Positions 51,911 to 61,951 of a stretch of DNA of 64,000 bases are shown here, piece by piece. Position numbers and translations under genes: made by a program. The notes below the pieces were generated by a model that saw nothing but the letters and a program-made list of their open reading frames with translations, was not told where the DNA came from and ran no database searches. Within the stretch, counting starts at the first letter, position 1; every line of letters starts with the position of its first letter. The DNA comes from Trametes villosa (taxonomy: Eukaryota > Basidiomycota > Agaricomycetes > Polyporales > Polyporaceae), in contig PUDQ02000094.1 of NCBI GenBank assembly GCA_002964805.2, positions 1-64,000 of the forward strand. The letters are read 5' to 3'.

Positions 51911-54900
51911 CTAGGTATTCCACTCCGGGACCGCTCTCCTCAGCCGCAAGAACATATCCCCGTCGAGTGTGTCAATAACTACGTAGTTCGAGGCCCGGGT
52001 GCCGTCACCTTCCCCGTCCTTCATTATCAGTGCACCCCGGAGAATCGATTGGGCTGGAATGAACATGGAGCTTTCCGGGCCACTTGTGGCACGCAACCGA
52101 CACAGTCCGAGCTCGCGATCCACGTTCCGCCGGGCGCGGATGATGTTGAATGGCTTGACGAAAGCGATGGGATACTGGATATCCCGGAAGGTGACCAGGA
52201 AGACCAGCTTGAGTTGCGCAAAGCCGATCGTTTGCTCGTTGGCGTGGTAAATGACGAAGTCGTATCGTGGGGTGTTCTGGAATCTGGGATTGCATCGGAG
52301 GTTGTCTGTCTCGAGACGCCAGCTGACGACGGACTCGTAGTCGACCTTAATGAAACGAGATTCCATGATCTGCCATATGTGAATAGTCGATGAATAAATA
52401 TTGGAGGCTGTCGACCCAGGGCACGAAGCTTACCTCGTCCTCCGGCTTGAGAGTCTGATAAACTACACCTGGCGCGGCAATTTGCAGGGAGTTCAGATAC
52501 TGTTGTAGCCGAATGCGAAAGCGAGAGTAGTCAGAGTCTACTTCGGGCGGATGTTGTGCCTCGAGCTCCGCAAGCGAGCATAGGGGCTGCCGAGCACCCA
52601 AGTAAATGTGGTGGAATCGGAAGGGCTCGATTTCGGAGGTGTCAGGTGGAGAAGAGACCTGCGATGTCATGAGTTGATCGAGGGCATCGATGCGGGCGTC
52701 CAAGGTCTTGCAGACTGATAAGCGGTGTTCAATCTGAGAGACCTGAGAGTATTTTGACATGAGAATCAGTTATGTTGCACAAGCCTGGTAGGACTCACCT
52801 GGATGTCAGTGTCCTTGAAGTTTGTTTGTCCTTGGTAGATGGTTTTCAGAGGCCCGTGCATGTGCTCGAACGGTTTTGTGTTGAAGTTCCGGCTCGCGCC
52901 TTTTGAGACGATGTCGTCGATGAGGTGCTGGTGCGCATGAAGCTTGGGAAAGCTCCAGTTCTTGTCCTCATACTTGGCCGCGTAAGCCTACAATGTGAAT
53001 GGTCAGCCAATCTAGGAGCAAATGAATGTGCGGGCAATAGGACTGTGAATACCTGAATGGCTGTTGAAAACCGGGTAAGCTCTGTGGCGTACATTTGTAG
53101 GGTATCCTGAGTCTGAACCTCCAGGCCTGCCAGAATATCCAACACCATGTAGCGTCGGATGCACTGGAGAAGCAAGAGTCCACGGGCAGAGCGATATCGC
53201 TGCATAACCGCATAGCTAGCCTGGACTAAGACCTAGACTCGGAGACATGTCAGTACAGTGGACTAGGCCAAGACATGGGCTCACGACTTTGGATATGTCT
53301 TCATATTTTGTTCCATCTGTGAAATTGACTGCTACGACAGCCTTGAAGTGATTCAGATCAGGCCAGGGTGGAGTCGCATTGAGCCTGATTAAGATGGGTG
53401 GCAAGAATTAGTATTGAAAATGCAGGGTGAATTATTTGCATACTGGGCGTTAATTTCCTGTACTGCTGCTTGTCCTAGCAGCTCACGCACCACCCACTGG
53501 AATTGTGCGAAGAGATGGTCACTGAATAAACCACCATGATATGCGTGCAGTCTGTCCCAAGAAAGCGCCCTATACACATTACATGTAAGGACTTTCCAGA
53601 AGACGTTCTGAGTAATCAAACATGTGAGATTACTAGTACTGTGAAAATCGCAGAGGGAAGTCCATACCTCCACTGGGCGGAGCCCCAGCGGCTTGAGCAA
53701 GTCGTTCAGGGCAGTGACGGTGACTGCGGGATCATCCTTTTGTGCCACGAGCTCCTGTGCAACCTTCTGGTCTCGCAGGGGCCAGAGCGGATGGACGCCC
53801 AAGACCGCCTGCTCAGCCTGAGGCACGAGACAGACAGGACAGGGACAGAGCCCACGCATGCCACGGGTGAGCGCCATCATGGTCCTGTAGTGCCAGCGAG
53901 TTTGTCAGTCATGCTGTCAACATTTGTGCTAACACGCCAGACGCACTGTTCCTCGTAATCGGCGATGAGCATGAGGATGACAGGGTAAAGGGTACGAATA
54001 ACACCATCACCGCATTTGACCCTATATCCAGTCTTGGCGTACGGCGCCAGATCAGCGAGCAAGAACTCGAACACCTTGTGCCAGACAACACGTTTGTGGG
54101 TGGTGAAGCCAGGCTTGCCCTCTTCTTCTTCATCTTCAACCTGATCATAGCCATATCAGTTTCTGGTTGCACTGGAGCAGCAAACACTTACAATCGGCAA
54201 GAAGCCGACTACTTCTGCTCTGCCGTACTTGTCGCTACCACGGATGTCGGATGCAAGGTTATCGATGCGTGCCATGATGGGATAGCCCTTTTGACCTCCG
54301 AACGACGACAGGCGTGTTTTGTCTGCATACAGGCTGTACACCAGGGCATCGCCATCCTCGGGTATCTCAGACTATGGACGCATAAGCCTGTATCACAACC
54401 TGTGAACATGACGACCGAACACCGTACCTCTGCATCCCACCACCCATCCGCCGTTGAGGGATTGTCGACGACGCGCATCCAGACGCCTTCGGAGCTCCTC
54501 TTGTACTTCCGAGATGCATGCCAGTTGAACTTCGGCGCGAGAACCGGATCGCGAACGAGTGACATGCCCCACTTGAAGAGAGGCCGGCAGAGAGTGGTAT
54601 ACTCGCGGAGCGTCTCCTTGTACTTCACGGTGAAGTCGTGCGGCTTATACTATACATCCTTAAGTATCATACATAGAGGCGGACGACATGGAAGAACAGA
54701 CATTCGTGGAAACATCAGCCGCAACCTCCCAAGCCCGCTTGACATCGTTGGATGACTTGAAGCTGAACGCCGAGGGCTTGGCCATGATGTGCTGAACCAG
54801 CTCCAGCAGCCCGCCGACCTGCTCCTGGTTGAGCCCCGCCTTTGTCGTGAACGCCGCAAACTCGTAGTCGATGCGGGACGTGAACGGTTCCCAGGGCGTC

Positions 54901-55694
54901 AAGTTCAGCCTGGCGGGGTCCAGCGGCTCGGATGGCGGGTCCGGTTTGTAGTTCTCGAAACGGGCAATTTCCGGGGATTTCCGGGCATGCGGGTGGTAGA
55001 CAGTGAGGAAGTCATCCTCGTAAAGGTCGGCAGGAGCGTTGTGGAGGATGGGAGGTTCGAAGGAGGGGAGGCGGAGCGTCATTGGATCAGGAGCGCCCGG
55101 CGCTTGGACGGGGTCACCGAAGACGGCCTGCAGCGGCGCAGTGTTCGTGGGCCCGGCCGAAAGGGACTCGACATCTGGGACGTCCTCAACAGAAACCGAT
55201 CCTAGGGACAGGGTTAGTAGGCATCTGTGCAGGTGTGTATGGGCACGTACGCCGTTGCCGATGATCATCGTGGATGGGCGGGTTCACGGGGATGTCGTGC
55301 ACGGCAGCTAAGGCGACGTTGTGAAGCTCTAACGCCGGAAGAGTAAGCTCAGTACTCACCACTGGCCATGGTCGCGTGCGCGTGCGGCTCCTCCACAGGC
55401 GGTGGCGGCGGTACGTCCGAGTCCTGCAATCCCGACGCTACCGGCGCCGCTGCGGCGAGGGGTATGTTAGGGCCAGCTTGAGGTTCTGATGAAGTATCAG
55501 TACTGAGAATTGTACAGAGAATGTAAACAGTACGTACCAGCGAGCAAATGATCAGCTAGTTCCTGCGCGGCGTCCTCGATCCGTCTGCGCAGATTGCAGG
55601 CGCGTAAATGCGAGGGCATCCCATTCGGGTTGTACAAGGTCCCGCATCTCGGGCAGGGAGCCTTCGCCTCGGTCGGCTTTCTTCCTCGCTTCAT
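51911..55694 (-). CDS. Plavaka-type transposase
   Basis: ATG 55692-55694. Multi-exon: 55694-55538 (a C2HC-like finger, CPRCGTLYNPNGMPSHLRAC), 55485-55360, about 55200-54670, 54640-54430, 54350-54180, 54110-53900, then a series to 51911. Diagnostic Plavaka blocks: FNWHASRKYKR, VVDNPSTADGWWDAE, YSLYADKTRLSSFGGQKGYPI (with the first catalytic Asp), VVGFLPI, ILMLIADYEEQCVWR, CPCPVCLVPQ, ALSWDRLHAYHGGLFSDHLF and KPFEHMHGPLK. These are DDE transposases of basidiomycete transposons. I did not verify every splice border, so intactness is not proven, but no stop or frameshift stands out. Terminal repeats were not located. Confidence 0.82.
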
Positions 55695-55795
55695 GGTGAA
55701 CCTGGAGCGGATCGCGGAGGGACAGTAGAGACTGGGGACAACGCTATTGTGGCAAGGTTGAGGGCACAACTCTACTTCCAGCGCTGCCGCGCCGC

Positions 55796-57292
55796 TCAGA
55801 TAAGTTCGCACTCACTATAGATCCTCGGCTTGATGATATGAGCTTGATGGTATAACAGGACTATTCGACAGCGGGCCACAGCAATGTAGATACAGTTAAG
55901 AACAAGACGAGAGTGGTGGTACAGGACACCGCGCCCTGCGCAACCCCGCGCGATCCTCTGTGATACCATCGCGAAGCCTCCCGCGATCGCTTGATCGGCG
56001 CGATAACGATCTCGGAATCGCGAGTGCCGCACGAGTTCATCGAGATATCTCAGGCACCCGCGTCTGGCATCCGGAGGGCCGCTCCGGGCTTGGAGGTAGC
56101 GCTCGAGGGGCGGGCCATGCTCCCGAGCGCCTCCCGTTGGCCGCGAGAAAGATCCCGAGGGGGCCGGAGGGCGCTCCGAGGTTGGCGCCCTCGGGATGCC
56201 CCTAAGCTTTCTCCGACAAGGGGAGGATCCCTGCTCACCCGTCGCGTTCTCGCTCTCGTCGTGCCTGTCGCTAGTAGCGGCAGGCAGTTGGGAAGGTCCG
56301 GCGACGGGTGCCTCCTGCATGTCCTCCATCGCGCGAGCGGGGGAGTACGGCGGAGGTGGGACTCCGTCATCGGGATGGGTACCCGTCACTACGTGTGACG
56401 GGGTCGAGGCAATGCTCGACGGTTCGGCGACCGCAGTTATGGCGGTCGCGGTGGTGGTGGTGGACGCGTCGGTCATGTCGACGTCGTCGGTGGTAACGGC
56501 AGGCGCCTCGGGCGCCTGCGGGGGTGCGGGTGCTGGCGCGGGTGCTGGTGCTGGTGCGGGCGCGGGTGCAGGTGCGGGCGCATTGGGTGGCGGTAGTGGG
56601 CCGCCTGTAGCGACCGGTCCCAGGTCCTGTGAACTGGGCACGACTCCGACGTTGAGGGTCGAATTCGGGCCGCCATCCATTTGAGGCAGCGACGACCGAA
56701 GGTCGCGCCCGTTCCGCTCGTTGCGGCACAGTCTCGCGAGCGGTAGGAACCGCTCCGCAGCCGTTGGGGTAAGGCCGCGCGCCGCAAACCAGCGCGCTAG
56801 GTGGAACAACGTCGTGCTTGCGACGTCGTTGGGGTAGGGGCCCGGGTGGTAGCTAGTACCTACGGGGTACTGCCCCTGCTCTACCACGTAACAGTAGAGC
56901 CCCGGCACTGAGGAGAGCCAGTGGGCGAGGGTCACCCAGTGCCCTCGCGGCCCCAGTGGCGTGCTGCGCGGCAGCATCGCTCGAACGTCAACGTGGTATT
57001 CCACGCTGTGCGTTGTAGGAAGCCCATTTGGCTCCCGCTCCATCCACTGAGGGATACGGCGCTCATCAACGCCGTACCAGGCCTGCCACACAGCAGGCGG
57101 GTCACTGAAGCTCGGCTGGTTTGGGGCCGGCGCCGTGCGCTGGGCACGCAGCTTCAGCTTGACCTCCCGCCACTCAGCGGGCGTCCGCTTGCGCGAGAGG
57201 GTTGACGACGGCGGCGGCAAGTGCGCCGTCGACGCATGCTCGAGTCCAGGGGGGGGTGTTTCCCCGGGAGTCGGCTCGTTGAAACGCCGCAA
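55796..57292 (-). CDS. ORF4 of the gypsy element, probably the continuation of ORF3
   Basis: About 500 codons, opening without an ATG (a TTG at 57292). Ordered part: DPPAVWQAWYGVDERRIPQWM, TLAHWLSSVPGLYCYVVEQG, TTLFHLARWFAARGLTPTAAERFLPLARLCRNER; then an (AP)n stretch, Ser/Pro-rich sequence and a tail. The last 45 codons (from about 55930) may be flanking DNA. It overlaps the end of ORF3 in another frame. A run of eight G (57249-57256) at the overlap is where a one-base slip would fuse them into one protein. No known family. Confidence 0.5.
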   Translation of the reverse strand: MRRFNEPTPGETPPPGLEHASTAHLPPPSSTLSRKRTPAEWREVKLKLRAQRTAPAPNQPSFSDPPAVWQAWYGVDERRIPQWMEREPNGLPTTHSVEYHVDVRAMLPRSTPLGPRGHWVTLAHWLSSVPGLYCYVVEQGQYPVGTSYHPGPYPNDVASTTLFHLARWFAARGLTPTAAERFLPLARLCRNERNGRDLRSSLPQMDGGPNSTLNVGVVPSSQDLGPVATGGPLPPPNAPAPAPAPAPAPAPAPAPAPPQAPEAPAVTTDDVDMTDASTTTTATAITAVAEPSSIASTPSHVVTGTHPDDGVPPPPYSPARAMEDMQEAPVAGPSQLPAATSDRHDESENATGEQGSSPCRRKLRGIPRAPTSERPPAPSGSFSRPTGGAREHGPPLERYLQARSGPPDARRGCLRYLDELVRHSRFRDRYRADQAIAGGFAMVSQRIARGCAGRGVLYHHSRLVLNCIYIAVARCRIVLLYHQAHIIKPRIYSECELI

Positions 57293-58910
57293 TCAGCGGC
57301 GGTGGCGCCTCTCGACGCCACGACGATTGTAGCTGGTTAAGGCCAGCCACTCCGGTGTACTCCGAGTGGGAGTTCACTTGACCAATTAGGTTGCGGATGC
57401 GGTGAGCCGCCTCACCCGTATCACGGCGAGCAGCCATGATGATGTTGTTGGCGTCCGCGACGGACACCGGCACGTAGTTGTACCAGTGCCCCGCAAGACG
57501 CGGGTCCGAATCGGTGGGGAGGGCCAACAGGTGGTACGGCCACCCGGGGACCCTCGCCACATCCGTCGCTGGTTGCGGCGGAGGTTGCGTGCCAAACGGC
57601 GCGCCCTGACCCGGAGCATGTGCCGGGCCAGTGTCGCGACGAGCACGACGATACCGGTTTTGAGAGACGAGTCTCTCGATCCGCCTCTCGTCGATATCGT
57701 CGTCCTCGTCGCTCGTCGCGTTCTCCCAGTCCACCATAGGGTGGTCCCGGTCCGCGGATGTCGACGAGGTCGGCATCGCCGTCGAGTTTGACGGTCCTGC
57801 CACGTTTGGCGTCGTCATCTGCGACGCTCCAGTCCTCGATGGTCCTGCCCCGCTGGGCAGCGACACGATCGGCATCAAGCTGGGCCCAGCAGACGGCGCT
57901 GAGCTCCTTGATGTCGACGCGAACGACCTATCGTTCGCAGTATCCCTCCTCCGAGGGCTGAGTTCCCTCGGGTCGCGTCGTTGTTCGTCGCGCGGAGGCG
58001 ACGCCCTCCTGTGCCGAGCCCGACTGAGCTCAGCCTCCAACTGCGAGCGCACTTCATCGCGCTCGCGCTCGTACTTGTCGCGCTCCTGGTGAGCGGCCTC
58101 GCGCTCGCTCCGGTACCTGTCCCGGATCGACTTCGTCTCGTTGACGAGCTCCTTCATCTTCTGGAGCTTCGCCTCGAGCTCCGCGATCCGATCGCGGCTC
58201 CTCCCCTCCTCCACCCTCTGGTGCTCCTCGAAGTGCCGCCAGAACCGCTGCTGCAGTTCTGACTGGACGCGCGTCTGCGCGTCCCGGAACGTCGAGTCTG
58301 ACGCCGCCGAGTTGTAGTGGCGGACAAAGTCCGCGCACACAGCGCAGTTGTCGCTGTGCGCGACCAACAAATGTTGGCCCGCTACGGGCGCCCAGGTCAT
58401 GCTCGAGAAGGGCATGAGGGGGATGCCACCAGTCTGTGGCATCGGCGCGCTCGAACTGGGCGCGCTCTGGAATGCAGGACCCGCTTGATGCGGGAACTGG
58501 AAGCCGCCGCCGTACGGAAACCCGTAGGCGGGCATGCCCTGCGAGAAGGCATGCGGGAACTGCTGGGGGTGGGTTACCCCCGGCATGGACGAGAACGCGG
58601 GAGCTGCTGCTTGTTGCGGCAGCAGGAACTGATGAGGTTGGGGGAAGGGGCCGCTGGTTGCGACCCCTGTTGCTCCGAGGCTTGCTGCCCGGAGCCGCTG
58701 GCTTGTGTGTTGTCTTGGGGGGTGTCGTTCATGGCGCGGGCGTTGTTGTTGGTGGTGGTGGTGAGGTGGCAGAGGTCGGTTATGACCCTGCATTCGCGAG
58801 GTCGCCGTCTTAAAGCGCCGGTGGAGTCCGAACGCGTCGGTGGCTGCCTCGCGCACGCGAGCCTGCACGTGACGTACTACTTCACGGTCACGCGCTCTCT
58901 GCGCGTGCAC
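57174..58910 (-). CDS. ORF3 downstream of pol: coiled-coil protein, unknown function
   Basis: 578 codons open from a GTG at 58910; the first ATG is at 58793 (MQGHNRPLPPHHHHQQQ). N-terminal 150 residues are Pro/Gln/His/Phe-rich. A Cys-pair motif follows (HSDNCAVCADFVRHYNSA), then a long charged coiled coil (about residues 225-310: IAELEAKLQKMKELVNETKS ...), an Arg/Ser-rich stretch and a C-terminal part (VARVPGWPYHLLALPTDSDP, DANNIIMAARRDTGEAAHRI). Copy 1 has the same ORF at the same place. It has no signal peptide or membrane helix, so it does not look like an envelope protein. Expression must involve re-initiation, splicing or a separate transcript, since stops separate it from pol. Confidence 0.6.
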   Translation of the reverse strand: MHAQRARDREVVRHVQARVREAATDAFGLHRRFKTATSRMQGHNRPLPPHHHHQQQRPRHERHPPRQHTSQRLRAASLGATGVATSGPFPQPHQFLLPQQAAAPAFSSMPGVTHPQQFPHAFSQGMPAYGFPYGGGFQFPHQAGPAFQSAPSSSAPMPQTGGIPLMPFSSMTWAPVAGQHLLVAHSDNCAVCADFVRHYNSAASDSTFRDAQTRVQSELQQRFWRHFEEHQRVEEGRSRDRIAELEAKLQKMKELVNETKSIRDRYRSEREAAHQERDKYERERDEVRSQLEAELSRARHRRASPPRDEQRRDPRELSPRRRDTANDRSFASTSRSSAPSAGPSLMPIVSLPSGAGPSRTGASQMTTPNVAGPSNSTAMPTSSTSADRDHPMVDWENATSDEDDDIDERRIERLVSQNRYRRARRDTGPAHAPGQGAPFGTQPPPQPATDVARVPGWPYHLLALPTDSDPRLAGHWYNYVPVSVADANNIIMAARRDTGEAAHRIRNLIGQVNSHSEYTGVAGLNQLQSSWRREAPPPLIAAFQRADSRGNTPPWTRACVDGALAAAVVNPLAQADAR

Positions 58911-58979
58911 TGTCCTTCACCATGACTACCCACTCAGGTAGTCTTGACCACGAAGCGCATGTTGCGCTTCGTACATCCG

Positions 58980-61484
58980 CTAAGTCTTGGCGGATGTTTT
59001 CTTGGGCAACGCGCGCCAAGCAGATACGCCCATTAGACGACAATATTCGTCTAATGCTACGAGCTCCTTGCAGTGCTCGTAGGGTTCCCAGGTATGGTCC
59101 CCCATCGTCCACCGCACGTGGAACTGGCACTTGTTGCCATTCCATTTGTGGCCGATAATCTCTTCCACCAACCATTCGGTGGAGTCTTCATTGCCAAAGT
59201 CGTAATACGACTTCGCCTCACGATGTGGGAATACCGCATCGTCGTTTGGCTTATAGTGTCGTAATAGCGACGCGTGGAACCGAGGGTGTATCCTTCGGTT
59301 CCGGAGTTCTTCTGGTAGCTCCAGTACGTAGTTTGACGTACTGGGTATGCTTTCGATTATAGCATACGGTCCGATGTATTTAGGCACGAGCTTTCGTGCT
59401 CGGCCCTTAGGTATCGACAAATTCTTTGTCGATAGGTATACCTTGTCCCCGACTTCAAAGTCGGGTTCGGCTTGCCTATGCTTATTCGCATAGTGTGTCT
59501 GGCGCACTCGCGCCTCGATGATGGCATCATGCGCCATCTCCAAGTTCGCCTTGGCTCTGAGTGCGAACTCTCGCACTCCTCGAAACGGAGTGTCCATTCC
59601 GATTCCGTTCATAGAACGCGGGAGATACCCGTAGTTCAACTCGAACGGAGCGAACCCTGTGGTAGAACTTACCGCAGAGTTGATAGCGAACTCCGCTATC
59701 GGTAGCTTCTCATACCAGTCCAACTGGTCTGGAGCTACCAGTGCACGGAGTATCTGCGACACTGAGCGTATACTACGCTCAGATAATCCATCCGTCTGTG
59801 GATGGAACGACGTGGACATAAGCAGCTTCGCCCCCATAAGGCGATGCAACTCCTTCCAGAACTTGGAAGTGAACTTCGAGTCTCTATCAGAGACTATGGA
59901 GTCCGGTAGCCCGTGTAGACGGACTACTTCCCGGAAGTAGACCAGCGCCAGGTCTGACGCTATGTCGGTTGTCTTGATGGGTATGAGGTGTACCATTGAG
60001 GTTAACCGACAGACTACAATCCATATGTAGTCGTATCCGTGCGAGGGCGGAAACGGGCCGAAGAAATCCATGGACATAGACGTCCATGGAACCGTAGGTA
60101 TCGGTAGCGAATGTAACAGCCCTATAGGGGGCTGTGTACTTATTTTTGTGGTGTGGCACACGACGCACGAAATGCAGAATTTATCTACATCCTTGCGCAA
60201 TGCGGGCCACCAAAACCACTTGTGCACGTACTCTGACGTGCGCTGAGGTCCAAGATGTCCAAGCGCGCTATGCGCTTGGTCTAACACGAGCTCTTGAAGG
60301 GCCCGTTTCCGATACAGACCACGAGGTATACACAATACCTCGTCGCCTTCACGGTTCTTGGTGTATATCACACCCTCGCGCATTACGAATGCGCGATGCT
60401 GAGTAGGCCGTTCCAGTATTTTCTGGAACGTCGGGTCATTAACATAACCTGACTTGACGGCTTTCAGAAAGCCGTCGTCTCCCTCTACCCAGACACGCAA
60501 TGAGGGACCCGCAGAGAGCGAGTCCGACAGCGTCACGTTGTCGCTGTTCGTGGGCACTGCAGTTACCAAAACAGGTGCATGTGCAGCGTAACGAGCCGAT
60601 TCTACGACTCGTTCCTGTATTGGTTCTTGCACGCGTGCAGCGTGCGTGTTTTCTGCTTCTAACTGTGCGAGTTTTCGCGCGGATCGACGCAGGACTCGAG
60701 CTGCACGTAGCTCGATGAGTCGGGAGAAGGGGAGATCATCCCCTTCAGGATCTAGCCGCAAGTCGGCATTAACATAGTCGAAATCTTCGGCTAGTTCCTC
60801 TATGTCGTCGTGTTCGAAGTAGCGGGACAAACAGTCCGCTACTTTGTTCAGTTTACCTGGAATATAGGTAATCGTCTTGTCGAACCTCGATAAGAATTCG
60901 TACCACCGTATCTGACGGTGGTTAGGACGCTCGAGTCCCTCAAGGAACTCGAGAGCTCTATGGTCAGTGACTATATTGAGCTTTCGTCCTATGAGCTTGT
61001 CCTCCCACTTGAACAAGCCTTCCATGATGGCGAGAGCTTCTTGCTCGTAGGTGCGATACGCCCGTTGTGCGGACGTAAATTTCTTCGACAGGAACCCGGC
61101 TGGCCTGCAAGTTTGCCAGTCGGGTCCTTGCCCGTATAACGCTCCGAGTCCATACACGGACGCATCACAGATCAGCCAAATGGGATCTGCGGAAGCCGGA
61201 TCTATCGGCTTCAGTATGGGCACCTTACACGCGAGTGCTTTGATAGACTCAAAGCACTTGTCGTGCAGTGCGCGCCATACGAACGGACGGTCGTTATGGA
61301 CCATGTCCGATAACGGCGATGTGTACGCCGTTACATCTGGCATAAAATGTGCCAGATAGTTCACTAGTCCGAGGAACCGCTGCACCTCGTTATACGAGCG
61401 AGGTGTCCGCCAGTTCCTGATACGGCTCATCTTGTCCGTATCGGCGTGTAGTCCCTTGTCATCTATTCGGTGACCGAGGCAATC
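58980..61484 (-). CDS. pol: Ty3/gypsy Pol, copy 2, 5'-truncated
   Basis: Nearly identical to residues from LGHRIDDKGLHADTDKM onward of copy 1: the last part of RT, RNase H (LICDASVYGLG), integrase (HSALGHL ... CISCVVCH; MDFFGPFP; SDRDSKF; GLSERSIRS) and chromodomain. RT catalytic YLDD lies upstream of the break and is absent. The codons upstream of 61484 belong to the LTR of the inserted element. Stop TAG 58980-58982. Frame otherwise open. Confidence 0.9.
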   Translation of the reverse strand, partial: DCLGHRIDDKGLHADTDKMSRIRNWRTPRSYNEVQRFLGLVNYLAHFMPDVTAYTSPLSDMVHNDRPFVWRALHDKCFESIKALACKVPILKPIDPASADPIWLICDASVYGLGALYGQGPDWQTCRPAGFLSKKFTSAQRAYRTYEQEALAIMEGLFKWEDKLIGRKLNIVTDHRALEFLEGLERPNHRQIRWYEFLSRFDKTITYIPGKLNKVADCLSRYFEHDDIEELAEDFDYVNADLRLDPEGDDLPFSRLIELRAARVLRRSARKLAQLEAENTHAARVQEPIQERVVESARYAAHAPVLVTAVPTNSDNVTLSDSLSAGPSLRVWVEGDDGFLKAVKSGYVNDPTFQKILERPTQHRAFVMREGVIYTKNREGDEVLCIPRGLYRKRALQELVLDQAHSALGHLGPQRTSEYVHKWFWWPALRKDVDKFCISCVVCHTTKISTQPPIGLLHSLPIPTVPWTSMSMDFFGPFPPSHGYDYIWIVVCRLTSMVHLIPIKTTDIASDLALVYFREVVRLHGLPDSIVSDRDSKFTSKFWKELHRLMGAKLLMSTSFHPQTDGLSERSIRSVSQILRALVAPDQLDWYEKLPIAEFAINSAVSSTTGFAPFELNYGYLPRSMNGIGMDTPFRGVREFALRAKANLEMAHDAIIEARVRQTHYANKHRQAEPDFEVGDKVYLSTKNLSIPKGRARKLVPKYIGPYAIIESIPSTSNYVLELPEELRNRRIHPRFHASLLRHYKPNDDAVFPHREAKSYYDFGNEDSTEWLVEEIIGHKWNGNKCQFHVRWTMGDHTWEPYEHCKELVALDEYCRLMGVSAWRALPKKTSAKT

Positions 61485-61940
61485 TGTCGCGGAGCTAGGC
61501 CCGGCACGACGAGGTACTGCACACAACTAAGAAAACTAAAACGATCTAACTCCCGGGGTGGTGGACGAAAGTCTCACAACACCTGAGCGTAGGTTCTCAC
61601 GGCGAATCTAGCCCAAAGACCAAGTTAACATTCAGAACATAAGAGCGAATACAAAACAAGGCTTACCTAGCCCAAAGACCAAGAGGTCAAGATGAGGGCT
61701 AGGGTCGCTACAGGGGTCCTTATATACTAAGCAAGGGGGGCCAAACATGTACAAATGTAGAGGTGGTCTGTGCGCACAATGCACTCAACCTGCAGGTAGG
61801 GATCAGGTGATGAGTCCCGTGATCTATCTACTCTAACTCTAAGTCCCGTGCGTGCTAAGTACCGTAGAATGGCCGTAGAAAAGCAGGAGAAATGCGGAAA
61901 AATATGGAAAAATACAGGGCGTCTAGTCGTCTCCATGACA
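61485..61940 (-). repeat. 3' LTR of the Tf2-like gypsy (456 bp)
   Basis: Minus strand begins TGTCATGGAGAC and ends GCTCCGCGACA. A TATATAAGG-type TATA box lies at about 61719-61729 (minus). The left end is fixed by loss of homology between copies 1 and 2 of the host element; the right end by the polypurine tract. Confidence 0.88.
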
Positions 61941-61951
61941 TTACCCCCCCT

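Larger units (their letters stand above)
55930..61484 (-). mobile_element. Ty3/gypsy element, copy 2 (5' part displaced by a nested element)
   Basis: Carries the C-terminal 840 codons of pol (61484-58980), ORF3 (58910-57174) and ORF4 (57292-55796). The 5' part, including gag and the start of pol, is cut off at 61484 by insertion of a Tf2-like gypsy. The uninterrupted equivalent is at 3102-3106 of copy 1 (CAATC). No 3' LTR was found left of 55.9 kb, so that end is truncated or diverged. Hairpin tiling continues through ORF3 and ORF4, supporting that they belong to the element. Confidence 0.8.
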
